Assembly: GCA_032622095.1 (NCBI GenBank)
Contig: CP136063.1
Coordinates: 92,855,980-92,919,979 of the forward strand
DNA length: 64,000 nucleotides
DNA from: Siphonodentalium dalli
Taxonomy: Eukaryota; Mollusca; Scaphopoda; Gadilida; Siphonodentaliidae
Direction: 5' to 3'
The notes under the pieces are model-generated. The model was not told the origin of the DNA. It saw only the letters and a list, made by a program, of their open reading frames with translations, and made no database searches. The translations under genes and the position numbers were made by a program. Each line of letters begins with the position of its first letter. Position 1 is the first letter of the stretch. Below are positions 42,978 through 55,919 of the stretch, one piece after another.

Positions 42978-44561
42978 ACTATACTTATACCCAGAAAAAT
43001 AGAGTCTCACTTCGTTACAAGAATTTCTGCGTTCGCTTTTTTCTACCAGATTATTTAAAACTCGCGCTTTCGAGTGTATGACTTCCCGACAAATTGACGT
43101 GACTCTCCTTATTTAGTTTTTCGTAACCATGCATGGTATATATATTCCAAGCGCGCCCCCTCAATATAGGATAAGTGGACGTAATTATTACTATCGATTT
43201 GCTCTTCTTACCAGTGACAACCCCACACGGCGTGTCCACGTGACACTTTGATATTAGGTTTCGATGGAAGTGGACATATATACTAAATGTCCGCTGCATA
43301 TGTTCGCCAGGGGCAAGGTGATCGAGAAGCAATTAATAACCCGATACTCCACCCACATCAACGATGTAGTTTCCAGCACGTTTCTATTTTGATAATGTCA
43401 TGAATATCTGTTCTGGCTACTTACGTCGGAATGATATTCCACTCGTTCAAAACCAGATGTTCTGCAAGCATGGCGGGGAACATTATAGCATTGAAAGAAC
43501 GACGCAGGGAAAGATGTGTTAGTTAATACACATTCCTTAATGTATTTCATTGTAGGAGGTGGTCCCAGTTTGGTTTTACATAATTTTCGTTACTTCTGTG
43601 AGCCGTTTTCGCGATAAACACTGAATTCATTACCCCGGAAAATTCCATTATTGTACGCGACGAAAAGCAAAATCAACTCCCAAGATTCGCCCAAATCTTG
43701 CATTTTCGAGCTGGGACCTTCACCGACTGTGAAACGCGAACGAACAGGTATTAAGAAATATATCACCTACGTTGTTTTTTTATTGTTATAAAGTTCCCCT
43801 TCTGTAGAACATCAAACCGTTCCCATGCTTTGAACGGGTCATGGAGTACGATCTCTATACGGGCGTATAGCTAGAGTATATATAGAGACACATGGTATGC
43901 TCTATTCAGTCATCAGTCTGCATCTTGAGTTGAGAATTTCCAACTGGTATCGCAAGCTTCCTACTGCTAGAATTAGAAATGTCTAAGCTATCACCACATA
44001 TGGTAACAGATGGTAATGGAAATTTCGAACTAATGACCTCATCACTTCAAAAATCAATCGAAAATAGCCAAATGCTCGACTTTTGATCAAAAAGAATAAA
44101 TTTCACAATAAAACTGATTGGAAAATCAAACTATTAAAAACAATTTAAACTTATTTTGTTTGCTATGACATTTTTATTTTGATATTTTGTCAGGTACGGG
44201 CAGTCACCATTCACATGCAATTTATATCAAATCAAAAGTATGAATATAGAATAAACTATCATCAAAATCATGATTTAATTACATGTATATATAGCAACAT
44301 AAGTTTTTATAAAAACAAATGACCAGCGATTAAACCTGATAAACTGACTTTCCTAATACGATGCTGGTCATGATAAGCTATTGCTAGGATGTTGAATGCT
44401 AACTTAGAGTGATGTGAACTACGCCGCGGATGTCTTCTCGGCGGAATAACCAAGAATCATGCCAAAATAAATAAATTTTATTAAATGTTATATAAAAAAT
44501 AGGCAGAAAACATCATCATTGTTATAATCGAATTACATGCGGTGACTGTTGGCGGAATTAA

Positions 44562-44954
44562 CCCTTTACCCAACAGAATGGCCCTGTGCCAATGCATTCT
44601 CTTATATATGCGAGTCGACCATAGGTCGCCTCGCATATATAAGAGAATGCATTGGCTTAACACATTAAAAATTGTAAAATTGTTAAAGAATGTAAGAAAA
44701 AATGGTAAAAAGTGTTAAAAAACAGATTTTTTTTAGGCCAATGCATTCTCTTATATATGCGAGGCGACCTATGGTCGACTCGCATATATAAGAGAATGCA
44801 TTGGCACATGGCATAACTGTAACTATCACAATGTGGTCAAGGAGCCGGTTCCAATGATATCCATATTTGTATGGTTCTATTGAGACAGACCGAATATATT
44901 TTAGGCTGTTGAAGCTTTATTTGGACGGTTTTGGCCGGTTTGTTGGGTAAAGGG
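44562..44954. mobile_element. 393-bp piggyBac-like MITE (TTAA flanks), two internal hairpins
   Basis: Bounded by TTAA (44,558-44,561 and 44,955-44,958), with termini CCCTTTACCCAACA and TGTTGGGTAAAGGG. TTAA duplications plus CCC...GGG ends are the signature of piggyBac-type transposition. Inside are two almost perfect palindromes (44,589-44,655 and 44,739-44,806) with arms 'ccaatgcattctcttatata' then 'tgcgag'. It is non-coding. Confidence 0.9.
44589..44655. other. Internal hairpin of the piggyBac-like MITE
   Basis: Arms 'ccaatgcattctcttatata' + 'tgcgag' and its inverse around a 'tcgaccataggtcgcc' centre. It is the same hairpin, inverted, as at 44,739-44,806 and 54,750-54,817. Confidence 0.9.
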
Positions 44955-45019
44955 TTAATCGTTGCCGTAATGTTTATGCCCAATAATTTAGTAAATATTA
45001 AAGATGCATAATCTTTTAA

Positions 45020-45235
45020 CGAATTAACGCTCGTAAACTACTGTTTCTTTGGCTTCCGGGGTAAAACATATTTGATTCGAGTCGAAGAACCCACCCATTA
45101 AAGCTCAGAGTTATCAGATACCGATGTTTGAAATCTATGATTTTTCACCACTAATAATTTTAAGTGGCTCAGTAAACAGTTGGCGAGAAGACGGTTTCGA
45201 ACCATATTGCGGGTAAAGATGGATAACTCTAAAAT
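45020..45235 (-). repeat. Dispersed repeat R1 (inverted copy)
   Basis: Reverse complement carries 'cttgattttagagttatcc', 'ctctgagctttaatgggtgg' and 'ttcgactcgaatcaaat', as in the copies at 10.65 and 63.0 kb. A terminal piece ('gatcggattgagtacc'-like) lies at 45,440-45,465 in forward orientation. Confidence 0.7.
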
Positions 45236-45904
45236 CAAGTGGCTTTTTTGTGTCAGATATTTGACAAACCGGCAAAATTTCGTTGATAAAAATGTTGATA
45301 TTAAAATAATAGGTTTTGGTCAATTTTATACAATAGTTGACTGTGGTTAGCATTATTTTTGGGCAATTACTCGATTCTGATAACTGAAGAGGCATTTAAA
45401 AAAATGTTGTTGTTGTTGGAATCTGATGATATGGGGACCATCGAATCGGATTGAGTACCTTTAACATCTGTGAGTATTTCAATGATGTGTTCTCTGAGAT
45501 ACTGTCGATGTGGTTGTTTTTTTTCGATAATCTTAGTTTATTGCTATATCATTCCAATGGAGAAAGTGAACATGTCTTTAAATATCAACAATAATGTTAA
45601 AATTCAAAGTCTTTTCCATGGATCTAAAGCATATCCAAGGAGTTCACATGACAACACGGGTGTAAACACGCTAATAACATTCCTAAGTCATACATTTTAA
45701 TTTTTATTGCATATGGTACGAATCTTTTCATTAAAGACGTGTTTTAGACTATAATTTCAGTGAATAAAAAGCGATTAGTTATAGTATTCAAACACAATCT
45801 CCACCAGAGAAGTGTAGCAATATATCAACTAAGATTGTCGAGAATTCAAACTAAATCGACTGTACCATTTCAGAGAACACAACATTTGAAATAATAATTA
45901 AAGA

Positions 45905-46275
45905 CATATTATGTACTTGTTCTGGTGCGTGAAACTGATCAGTTGGTATACATGGGCTATGCCATCTGGAGGAATATAGCATTCTACTAACATTGCCGAA
46001 AATCTGAAGGAAATCGACCGTACCACTCCATAGAAAACATCCTCTAAACTACGCTCAAGTGTAAATATTTACTACTTTATTCGGGACGCATCTATTGGCG
46101 ATAAACTATCGAAAACGATTTCGCCATCGAGAGTCACTGCATTTAATTAATTTATAAGAATGACGCTGTGTGTCAATTTGGATATAATATTGGTAAAAAA
46201 TTACTACTTTGAACAAGATTATTCTCCATTTATATTTGAGCTCCTTACCAAGTGTTTCACATCACTTTAATATAC
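45905..46275 (-). repeat. Dispersed repeat R2 (inverted copy)
   Basis: Reverse complement of 19,565-19,985, with 'aagtgatgtgaaacact', 'taaatatttaca' and 'gaccgtaccactcc' phrases. A second partial copy adjoins it at about 45,800-45,905, and another degenerate one lies at 54,250-54,400. Confidence 0.75.
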
Positions 46276-46359
46276 GCACAAATGTAAATATTTACTACTT
46301 TATTCTGGACGAATTATTGTATGATAAACATACGGCAATGATTGCACCAACAAAAGCCT

Positions 46360-46806
46360 GAGTTTAGTGTGCCTGTCATTTGCAGAATGAGGTCCACAGA
46401 GGGTTAATTTAGAGAAGCTATCCCGTATCGCGGGCTAGCAGCACTAAATTCACCCTCCGGGGACCTCATTCTGCTTAGGCCTCATCTTCTCTGAACAGTT
46501 TCTTTATTATAATATTTCTATAGAAACTTCTTCACATAGATTCTATTTCTTTTTCAGTTTAGTTTATCTATATCGCCAAATTGGCAGACGACACATTGCA
46601 TAATCGAGGTTCTCAATGGGTGTATATCAGAATATTCACCATTTGAGAACTTCAAATGTGAGTCTATGTCTCCCAATGTAGATGAGGCCATGCAGAATGA
46701 GGTCTCCAGAGGATGAATTTGGTGATGCTAGCCCGCAATGCAGGATAGCATCACTAAATTCACCCTCTTGGGACCTCATTCTGCAAATGACAGGCACACT
46801 AAACTC
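46360..46806. mobile_element. 447-bp element with 36-bp perfect TIRs and nested hairpins
   Basis: Outer TIR 'gagtttagtgtgcctgtcat' plus 'ttgcagaatgaggt' is exact at both ends. Each end is itself a hairpin: 46,383-46,474 and 46,692-46,784 both run 'gcagaatgaggtc' ... 'gacctcattctgc' with an inner 'agc(a)cta..ccc' core. The design is a palindrome of palindromes. No coding capacity. The target duplication is unresolved (AAGC is possible). Confidence 0.85.
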
Positions 46807-47066
46807 AAGCAATGGTCATTGCTCGTAATTCGTTTATAACAATGACAATGTTTTCTGCCTATTTGGATATCAAGTTTATGAAAGTAGCTATTTTTTTGCC
46901 TGATTATATGCAATTATCGCAGTGTTACATATCGCTTTTATCTTTCGCGGGTAAATCGATACAGAAATCTATAATGTGCCAGAAAATTAAGAAAACATAC
47001 TTATAAAATGCATCTATATACCACAGCTAACTATGTAAGAAGTAAACACTCTGTATAATTCCACTT

Positions 47067-47175
47067 GTAACGGTGCTGCTGAAAATTGCCTGTAAACAGT
47101 ATTCAACTAGCTGCCCCGCAGGAACCAATTATATACGTGTGGGCTTTGAAGAAAGAATAACAGTAGCACCGTTAC
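47067..47175. repeat. Small 109-bp inverted-repeat element
   Basis: GTAACGGTGCTGCTG and CAGTAGCACCGTTAC bound 79 bp of unique sequence; one mismatch. It may be a tiny MITE. Confidence 0.5.
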
Positions 47176-47524
47176 ATGTATAGAACTACAGGAAATTACT
47201 TCTCACGTCGTTAGTTTTGCTAAAGATGCACTTTATAGACTTTCATATTCTGGCTCCATATATGGTTTTCTGTGAAGATTTCCGGCAATAAAATACCAGA
47301 CAAATTGACAATTGTGTGAGTGTACACCATAACAAGAACATTTTCATATAACGCGCTGGTCTTTGTGAAAAAATTTATTCAAGTTAAACCCCACAATCTA
47401 ACAAAATCCCGCACTTCAAAGATTTCCAGGCCTATAGAAGAACATACAATTCACATTCAAAGACTTTCAATAGTGAAAATATACGTGAATCGCATTTATA
47501 AACAATGACAGAGTTATAGGGGAG

Positions 47525-48551
47525 CAGGGATGTGGCTAGAGGGGGGTGTGGGGCGTCTCACCCCCCCCAGCAGATAGCTATATTTTCAATAGTTGGAAAT
47601 TCCTAATTTCAGGTAAAAGCAATTTATTGGGGGGAATTTATTGTTTTTCGACCAATATTTGCATATGTTCCTATTTTTGGTCAAAAATGTTGACCAAAAT
47701 GGTCATCAGTTGGAAATTTTCCAACCTTAAGGAGGTGACAGGTTGGAAATTTCCAACACTTGGAAAGCTTGTGTCCTGGTCCCTCCCCCGTGGCCAGTCA
47801 AAAAATTCTAGTTAACAATATTGTCATACAATTGGTCAACATTGTCATTGGAATTGTCATCAGTTGGAAATTTTTCAACCTAAGTGAGGGTATAGGGTTT
47901 GAAATTTCCAACAGTAGGAAGGCTTGAGGCTAGTCTAGATGTTAGGATTTTGCGATTTTCTTGTTCAGATTTCAAAATTTTCGCACACCGGGCCGAACCA
48001 TGGTCGGCCCGGTGTGTCATTGTCCCATCCACATGGCAAATACAAAACTGCTAACTAGTTTAGCAAAACAATACTTTACTACATTTGGTCAAACTTGTAG
48101 ACATAAATGGTCATCAGTTGAAGAATGAGGTTTGAAATTTCCAACACTAGGAAAGCTTCAGTTGAGGCCAGTCTAGATGCTAGGATTTGCGATTTTCTTG
48201 TATAGTTTTCAAAATATTCTCGCACCGGGCCGAACAACCATGGTCGGCCCGGTGTTTTCTGGTCTGTTGTCGGTAGCTGTGTGCATTTGTCTGGAATTAG
48301 ATCACTAGTTGTTTTTTTGGGGCAATTTTCAGGTTAAAATATATTAATGTTCTCATACTGGGAAAATAGAAGCATGGCTTATGAATATATAGGAAATTAG
48401 GCCTGAGCATGAGGTACAAGGGGGGGGGGGGGTGCAAATGGAATTATGCAAAAAGTTGTGTTGGTGCGATTCCGACTCAAGGGGGGGGGTGTGCAGTTGG
48501 AAAATCCCAAGGTGGACACCCCCCAGCGGAGACCCTCTAGCCACATCCCTG
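47525..48551. mobile_element. hAT-like non-autonomous element, about 1.03 kb
   Basis: Termini CAGGGATGTGGCTAGAGGG and its exact inverse. Flanks are TAGGGGAG (47,517-47,524) and TAGGGGGG (48,552-48,559), an 8-bp duplication with one change. CAGGG ends with 8-bp duplications are typical of hAT elements. The interior has two diverged units of about 240 bp, each with 'gttggaaatttccaac' palindromes and a GC-rich hairpin. No transposase is encoded. Confidence 0.8.
47986..48018. other. GC-rich hairpin in the hAT-like element (copy 1)
   Basis: CACACCGGGCCGA and TCGGCCCGGTGTG form a 13-bp stem around 'accatgg'. A second copy lies at about 48,222-48,254, with 'acaaccatgg' at the centre. Confidence 0.85.
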
Positions 48552-50010
48552 TAGGGGGGGGGGGGCGCACGTTTGCATGAATCCAGCCAAAAATGGGAAG
48601 AGATTTTCAACAAAGAATTTCTCTGGATCTATCTGCAAAAAAAATCTTGAGTTCCTCTTCATTGAAAATAGAGTCAAAGAAATTATGAAGAGACAACACA
48701 AACAACGCATTTTCAAACATTTGAGAGGTTGAAAATATTATTTTATTTTGTCCCTTTGGGTACCAAGAATTGTAAGAATAATTAATACAAAACTCCCATC
48801 ACCAAATAGCTTATTGTCTTGGCTCTGTGAGAGGAGGTTTCGTTTCTATCATAATTTTAAGTTAGATTTTTAATTGCATACTATAGCATTATACCCCACA
48901 TATTATAATGATGAATAAAGCAGTTAGAAATATTCCAGCCCGATGAAAACAAATGTTGATATGCAGTATGGTCCACTCAAGCAGAGAGTAATCAACTTGA
49001 ATTAGGCCACATATATGGTGATCAGCTTTTACTTGGTTATGAACCCATGACCCACAATTCATCTCAGCCCAATTTGTCATTGATCAACAGGCAAGACATG
49101 GAAATTCTCAAATATAGAATATTATTTATGGGTAGTTTCCATTCTAAATGAAAATAATCATTAAATTTCACGAATCAAGAATAATTAAGTCCCATCTCAT
49201 GATCTTGAGATATGATAACATGGATATATGAACTGCACTTTTGAAAAAAACAAATAAACAAAGTTCTTTTACCAGAAAGCAATGAAATTTTATATATGTT
49301 TTATGCCATAAAAGTAAAGTAAATGAAGTTATAATATCCAATGGGTCGATGGTTCTTAAATATTGTGCCACAATAATCGCTTGTACCAAATTTCACAAAG
49401 ATATTTCTGCCATATTTTGAAAAAATCCAATTTGAAGTACCAAGAAATTTGGACAAAACGTGCGTCTGACCCGAAACCGATTGGGCGGATCTCCTCGAAT
49501 TGGAAACATATTGGTTTATCCTTGAAGACGTTGGAGTATTAGGACCGGAGAATTTGCTAACTCTTAAACATTAAACATTAAATTAAATCTGGGTTATTCG
49601 GCAATGCGGGTAATGGAAATCACTTACTCCTAACTGATTGAAACAGTAAGCAATTTATACATAGAAGCCCAAATAATTCTTCCAATTGACAAAAGTTACC
49701 GCGAAAATTAATCTCTTTATCATCGAAAAGCTCGTAATTAGAGAAGCCAACCGTTGCGTCAACTTGAATAGACCTATAGTGAGTTTATCGAAGTCTTAGG
49801 ATGCCGATGATGAAGAACGTTCAGGAATTCATTGAGGCGATATAACTCCTGTATCTGTGCTCAGCAGGGTAAGTGAGGCGAAATCGCGGCTCTAACGAGG
49901 CATGAAACCCCGACGGACCCACCGGATGCAGCTGATAAAAGTTCTTCCGAGGTCGACATTATTTCAATCAAAGAAACTATAAATCGACCAGATATATAAA
50001 GCCTGTGCAT

Positions 50011-50248
50011 TTAACCATTTAATGACGGGAGCCGCGCTAGTGCAGCATTAAATATCCCGTGCCAGTGCATTCTTTTATATATACGCGAGACTGTCATATG
50101 GAGCCTCCCATATACATGTATAAGAGAATGCACTAGCTTAGCTTACAAGGTCAAGGTATATATTGTTAGGACGTGCATTCTCGTATATAAGAGAATGCAT
50201 TGCCACAGGGTTTTTTGCAAAATTTCAGAAAGCTCCAGTCATGGAAGG
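50011..50248. mobile_element. MITE sharing the 'gcattctcttatata' hairpin but with different termini (copy A)
   Basis: Left end 'ttaaccatttaatgacggga' and right end 'gctccagtcatggaaggg' are weak inverses (core ATGAC-x-GGAGC). The interior has degraded forms of the hairpin arm 'gcattctcttatata' in alternate orientation. It matches the element at 57,816 across its length. Confidence 0.6.
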
Positions 50249-50533
50249 GTGTACCTGTATATCTGTATTATATGCATACGATATTACGCGCGCATGTGTG
50301 TATTGACGTTATCACCTCCTATTGTACAGTGTCCAATGTCCACCACAGAGGTCAGTATATACGGGGTCTGTATTTGAACGTGTAATTAAAAATGAAAACT
50401 GTTTCGTGCAATAATATGGTGTCTATATGAAGGGAAGATGCCGCTTACCATATTGCCAAACACGGTCGGTGAGTAGAGCTACTCATGTCCACAGACCCTG
50501 GGGAAAATTACTAAAAATACCAATATAGCTAGA

Positions 50534-50990
50534 CTATTATTATTATTATTATTATTTAATTCAGGCAGGATTGCCTATAGAAATATCATAAATAAATACA
50601 ACAATAAATCAAAATAAAACACAAATTATGTATATAAAAGACTATTCCAGTGTTGAATCAGTTTTGAGGATGTAATGAGACTGAAATAGCATATTGCTTT
50701 GACGATTGTATTGTCACTGTCAGTTACTCTCTCGCGAAACCCGAAAACTGTCTTTCTTCTCACCTCCGTTAACGACCTTACTCCATCGAACGCGAACATT
50801 CCACTCGCACTACAACCCCTACTGTAACCCATCACCATCCTGTACGCATTGTTATAACACACTGTGAGCTTCTTGTATGTTGACTGTTTATAGGCGACCC
50901 ATAAATGTGCGCAATATAGAGGCGAGACAAAACGTTCAAATAGGAATCTCTTGACTTCGCGGGATACCAAACAACAACAAATTTGTCAAG
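50534..50990 (-). mobile_element. 3' fragment of a non-LTR retrotransposon
   Basis: The minus-strand frame 50,626-50,970 includes LYCAHLWVAYKQSTYKKLTV, YNNAYRMVMGYSRGCSASGM and VRRKTVFGFRERV. That is the C-terminal pattern of CR1/Jockey-type RTs (LWxxYxxxxxKKLxVxYNNxxR and CSASGMF). It ends in (ATT)n at 50,534-50,555 as the reiterated 3' terminus. It is 5'-truncated near 50,990. The start codon is not meaningful. Confidence 0.75.
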
Positions 50991-51364
50991 TGAAACGTGA
51001 ATTAGCCAATCATAAATTACATCTCTTCGGCTTGTTGAACTGGCACCACGCGTGTAACGTGTGTTGTCAATACCAACGAAAGTCACCTGAATCACGTGAC
51101 GATGACGCCTACACGTACACGATCAAACCGTTCTGAAGGTTTGAATCAGAATTCTAGTTTCACGAAACGTGTAGCGAAGAGGAATAATCCAATCTGCTGC
51201 TACATAATGACCGATCAGCGCTGTGCAGGCAGAGATTTTCTGGGTCGGAATAATTTTTAATTGATTGAAGCCAATTGTGGCTTATTGTACTCGCATGTTG
51301 TGGTTGGAACAGAACGGAAAATCAACATGCATCTATCATTCATCAAGCGCAAGTAAGATCTTGA

Positions 51365-53870
51365 TCACCAGTAAATCTATATCTATATTTGCAAATGTCT
51401 GTTTGTATGTCTGTGTTCTATAGAAATTCACGTGGGACCACATAGATGGAACCAAAGGGGTAAAACAGGGGTAAATTTTTACGAGGAAGATAATGGTGTG
51501 GGTTAGAATTTTCTAAAGTGACGCTGTTGTTGTCAGGGGCAGAAAAGGATGAAGGGCGGCAAAATAATTGTCGCTGATTTCCACCAAACTTATACATAAT
51601 CATCTCCATGATATGAGGTTCTAATTATGTGGTATAAAGATGTCAAAAGTGGCGCCGTTGGAGTCAGAGAAAGGATAAAGGACACCTCAATTAAAAACAC
51701 TATTTTAGCGCCTATTTCCATCAAATTGATACACATTTTTCTCCGTGAAATGAGGACTATAGTAGTGTGGTTTAAATATGTCACGAGTGACGCTGTTGGT
51801 GCATTGAAAGGGGAGAGGCACCACAATTCATAAAATTATTTTTAGAGCTGATTTCCACCAAATTGATACACATTCTTCTCCATGATATAATGGCGTGGTT
51901 TAACCGATGTCAAAAGTGGCGCCGTTCAAGTGAGGGGTGCACGGAATGGGAGAGGGGCACCAAAATTGATATAAATACTTTTACCACCAATTTCCATCAA
52001 ATTGATACACATTCTTCTACATGTTATGAGGAAATAACGGTGTTGTTTAAAGATATCAAAAGTGGCGTCGTTCAAGTGAGGGGTGCATGGAAGGGCAGAG
52101 GGGCACCAAAATTGATTTAAATATTTTTACCGCCAATTTCAATCAAATTGATACACATTCTTCTACATGTTATGAGGAACATAACGGTGTTGTTTAAAGA
52201 TGTCAAAAGTGGAGCCGTTCGAGTGAGGGTGCATGGACGGGGAGAGGGGTACCAAAATTGATATAAATATTTTTACCGCCGATTTCCACCAAATTGATAC
52301 ACATTCTTCTACATGATACGAAGAATCTAATCGTGTGATTTAAAGACGCTATCAGGAGTCTAATTATGTGGCTTAAAGTTGTCAAGAGTAGTGTCATTCG
52401 AGTCAGGGGTGCAATGAAAGAGAGAGGGGCACCACAATCGATACAATTAATTTTAGCGCCGATTTCCACCACATTAATACACATTCTTCTACATGATACG
52501 AAGGTTGTAATCGTGTGATTTAAAGACGACACATTTGTGCCGTTTGTGTGAGAGATGGGGGGTAGACTAAATATGATATTAATTTGTTTAGTCGCCGATC
52601 GCCACCAAACTTATACCTAATCATTTCCATGATATCAGTAGTCTAATGGTCTGGTTTAAAGATATCAAAAGTGGTGCCGTTCGAGTCAGGGTGCATGGAG
52701 GGGACCGGGAGATGGACACTAAAATTGATAACAAAAATATTTTTTCCCCACCTATAATTGTTACACAATCTTCTCCGTGATACAAGGTCTAATCGTGTGA
52801 TTTAAAGATGCCAAATTTGGATGAGAGAGAGAGAGCGGGCAATGAATCTGATACGAATTTGTTTAATAGCAGATTACCACCAAACTTATACATAATCATC
52901 TTCATGATATCAGAAGTCTAATAGAGTGGCTTAAAGCTGTAAAAAAAAGTGGAGCGTTATTCGAGTCAGGGGCGAACCTGAAGGAGGAGAGGTGCACAAA
53001 TATTTATAAAATATTTTTAGCGCCGATTGCCACCAAATTGATACACATTCTTCTCATTGATATGAGGAATCTAATCGTGTGATTTAAAGACGTCAAATAG
53101 GTTCGTTTGTGTGAGAAATGGGGGCACTTAATTTGATATGAATTTGTTTAGTCGCCGATTTCCACCAATGTTTTATTTAGTCATCTTCACAATGAGTCTT
53201 AATTGTGTGGCTTAAAGACGTCAATGGTGGCGCCCCTTGAGTCATGGATAGGGAATGGAGGGTCACCAAAAACTGATAACAATATGTTTGGCGCCGATTT
53301 AGACCAAATTCATACGCGTCTTCTCCAGTTATAGGAGAATCAAATAATGTGGGTTAAAGACGCAACATTTGGTGCCTATATTTGCGAATCTCTGTCATTG
53401 TTCTATATAACTGCGCGGGGGACTATCAGGACACCACGAAAGGAGTCTAACATGGGTAACTTTTTACGAGGAAGATAATGGTGTGGGTTAAAATTTTCTA
53501 AAGTGACGATGTTGGTGTCGGTGGCAAAAAACGGGGGGGGGGGGACAAAACATATTTTTGTCGCCGATTTCCACCAAAATTATACATAATCATCTCCATG
53601 CTATGGCGCCGTTGGCTATTTGTGTCGTTTGGCGTGAGAGATGGGGCACCAAATTTGATAGGAATTTGTTTTGCTGCCGATTTCCACCACACTTATACAT
53701 AATCATCTCCATGATATCATGAGTCTAATTGTGTGGTTTAAAGATGTCAAAAGTGGTGCCGTTCGAGTCATGATTGGGGAGGGGAGGGGTACCAAAGCTG
53801 ATACAAATATGTTAAGCACTAATTTCGACCAAATTCAAACACGTTCTTCTCCAATGATACGACCAGTAAA
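51365..53870 (+). repeat. Tandem array of 135-190-bp units, about 15 copies, possible Helitron-associated
   Basis: Units carry 'gatgtcaaaagtggcgccgt', 'gagaggggcaccaaaattga', 'gccgatttccaccaaattga' and 'tacacattcttct'. The leading sequence 'tctatatctatatttgcaaa' then 'tgtctgtttgtatgtctg' recurs in degraded form at 53,383-53,400, as does 'acgaggaagataatggtgtg' (51,480 and 53,467). The array is thus two higher-order blocks. The leading edge resembles a Helitron 5' end, but no matching 3' end was found. Short frames through it are repeat-derived. Confidence 0.85.
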
Positions 53871-54567
53871 TGACTTTTCGGGATCCTCCAACAATGGCAT
53901 CTGACAAGGGTACATCTGCCCGTTACAGGGTTTTGTTTTCTTCATGTTATTAGAATAGACTCATAGCTTAACATACACAACGCAAGAGCTCGCTATGTGT
54001 CTCGCACATGTAGCCGATATATTACCAAATTTATTTTAAAATGAGAATAATTAGCCAGAGGTGTATGCACATGGATGTTTCTCTAAAACGTATGTACCTT
54101 CATGGAGATATGATAACCAGGTGACCTCAAAATCTTAGTCAAACCCACTAGATTGATTTATACATACATATGTAAAACCCAAGTATCGTCTTTTATTTTT
54201 GTGAACTAATGTATTCATGATGTTCTTGTTAGGATCCCACAACAAAATATTAAAAACAAACAAAGGTCAATTCAACCAAGTCAACTGTACGATTTAAAAA
54301 AAATTATAACGTCCGAAGTGCGAGCAGAACTTTGTAAATATATAAATACTTCTTTATTGGTGGGACGAATTAATCGCGATAAACAAAATGACAATCTCAG
54401 ACTATATTATCTACACATTTGCTTATTATTATAAACTTGTAGGTTTGGAGGCGCGATATGACATGTATTTTCCCACCAAGCGCATATCCATAGCAATGCC
54501 ACAGTAACACACGTTACACGTATACGTGTAGCTGATCCTGGTCATTATACTGCAACAAGGGTTTTAA

Positions 54568-54843
54568 CCCTTTACCCAACAAACCGGCCAAAACCGGCCA
54601 AATAAAGCTTCAACAGCCTAAAATATCTTCGGTCTGTCTCAATAGAACCATACAAATATGGATATCATTGGAACCGGCTCCTTGACCACATTGTGATAGT
54701 TACAGTTAAGAGAATGCATTGGCCTAAAAAAATGTGTTAATGTGTTAAGCCAATGCATTCTCTTATATATGCGAGGCGACCTATGGTCGACTCGCATATA
54801 TAAGAGAATGAATTGGCACAGGGCCGTTCTGTTGGGTAAAGGG
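54568..54843. mobile_element. piggyBac-like MITE, shorter inverted copy (276 bp)
   Basis: Termini CCCTTTACCCAACA and the inverse, with flanks TTAA (54,564-54,567) and TTAT (54,844-54,847; one base mutated). Inverted relative to 44,562-44,954. It keeps only one internal hairpin (54,750-54,817), the other being deleted down to a short remnant near 54,710. Confidence 0.9.
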
Positions 54844-55544
54844 TTATAGACGGCTTCTATTTGGTTATCGTAGCTGTTTTTGTTGATTGTTCTTTGGATC
54901 TGATATTCCGCTCGCGTTTTTTGAATCCTTACACAGAATGTTGAGTGTAATTGGTTTCGCGGCGTTTCATTAACTCAGGAAGCGGACACAGAGATCTGCG
55001 CCGATTCGCATATTTAATTAACAACCAATACATTTCGTAGTCCAAACATAATCATCCGCAAACTGCACGCAATGTTGTCCTTGCAATCTACATATCAAGG
55101 ATATTGACATTTTATTTCGCCAGTAACCAAATCGAATGCATGCAGAATTCTCGATTAGGGCCGAAACAGCGCATTCCACCTGGGACGAAAACGTGTGACG
55201 CAGCCTCCAACTTCAGAATACTAACTGTGCGAAACTTCCATTTGCTCCGGGATATGAATTTTCCCACTGGTAACTCAGGCTTTCCAACTCTTCCAAAAAA
55301 CAAACATTCACACTAACAGCAGTAATGATTGATATAATTATGCTAGCTGAAGCCCAGGCTGATTCACTCTGCAGTTTAATTGGCTCATCATATTTTCCAG
55401 TCTGATATGCAACTGTTTTTGTTTCAGATTTCAAACGTCCAACTGTTGACTACAGTTATATTCAACTGATCAATTTTGATAAGTTTTCGAAGACCTGTTC
55501 ATTGTTATTTCCAGATCTTGTCATTTGTGATAATGTTTTTGGAT

Positions 55545-55871
55545 TTAAAGTGATGTGAAACACTCCGGTAGGGTGATCAAATAGAAATGGAGAGTAATCT
55601 TGCTAAAAGTAGTTATATTTACATTCATACAAATATTATATCCAAATTGACATGACACACCATCATTCTTATATATAAATTAAACGCAGGGACTCTAGAT
55701 GGTGAAATCGTTTTCGTTCGTTTGTCACCAGTAGCTGCGTCCCGAATCGAGAGGTAAATATTTACAATTGAGCGTATAGTTCAGACGATGTTTTCTATGG
55801 AGTATTACAGTCGATTTGTTTGAGTTTTTCGGTGATGTTAGTATAATGCTTCAGTCCATCAGTTGGCATAG
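55545..55871 (+). repeat. Dispersed repeat R2, left part of an interrupted copy
   Basis: Matches 19,565 onward up to 'cagttggcatag'. The rest resumes at 61,978 as 'gcatagcgcctgaatac'. The 6.1 kb between is an insertion with GCATAG duplicated. Confidence 0.9.
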
Positions 55872-55919
55872 TACGGCAGCGTGGAACCGCCACGATCGTT
55901 TATTTTTTCATAAATCTTA

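Noticed and set aside
51418-53904. Several 60-110-codon frames in the 51-54 kb array
   Set aside because: They read through the tandem units in shifting frames and have no conserved motif.
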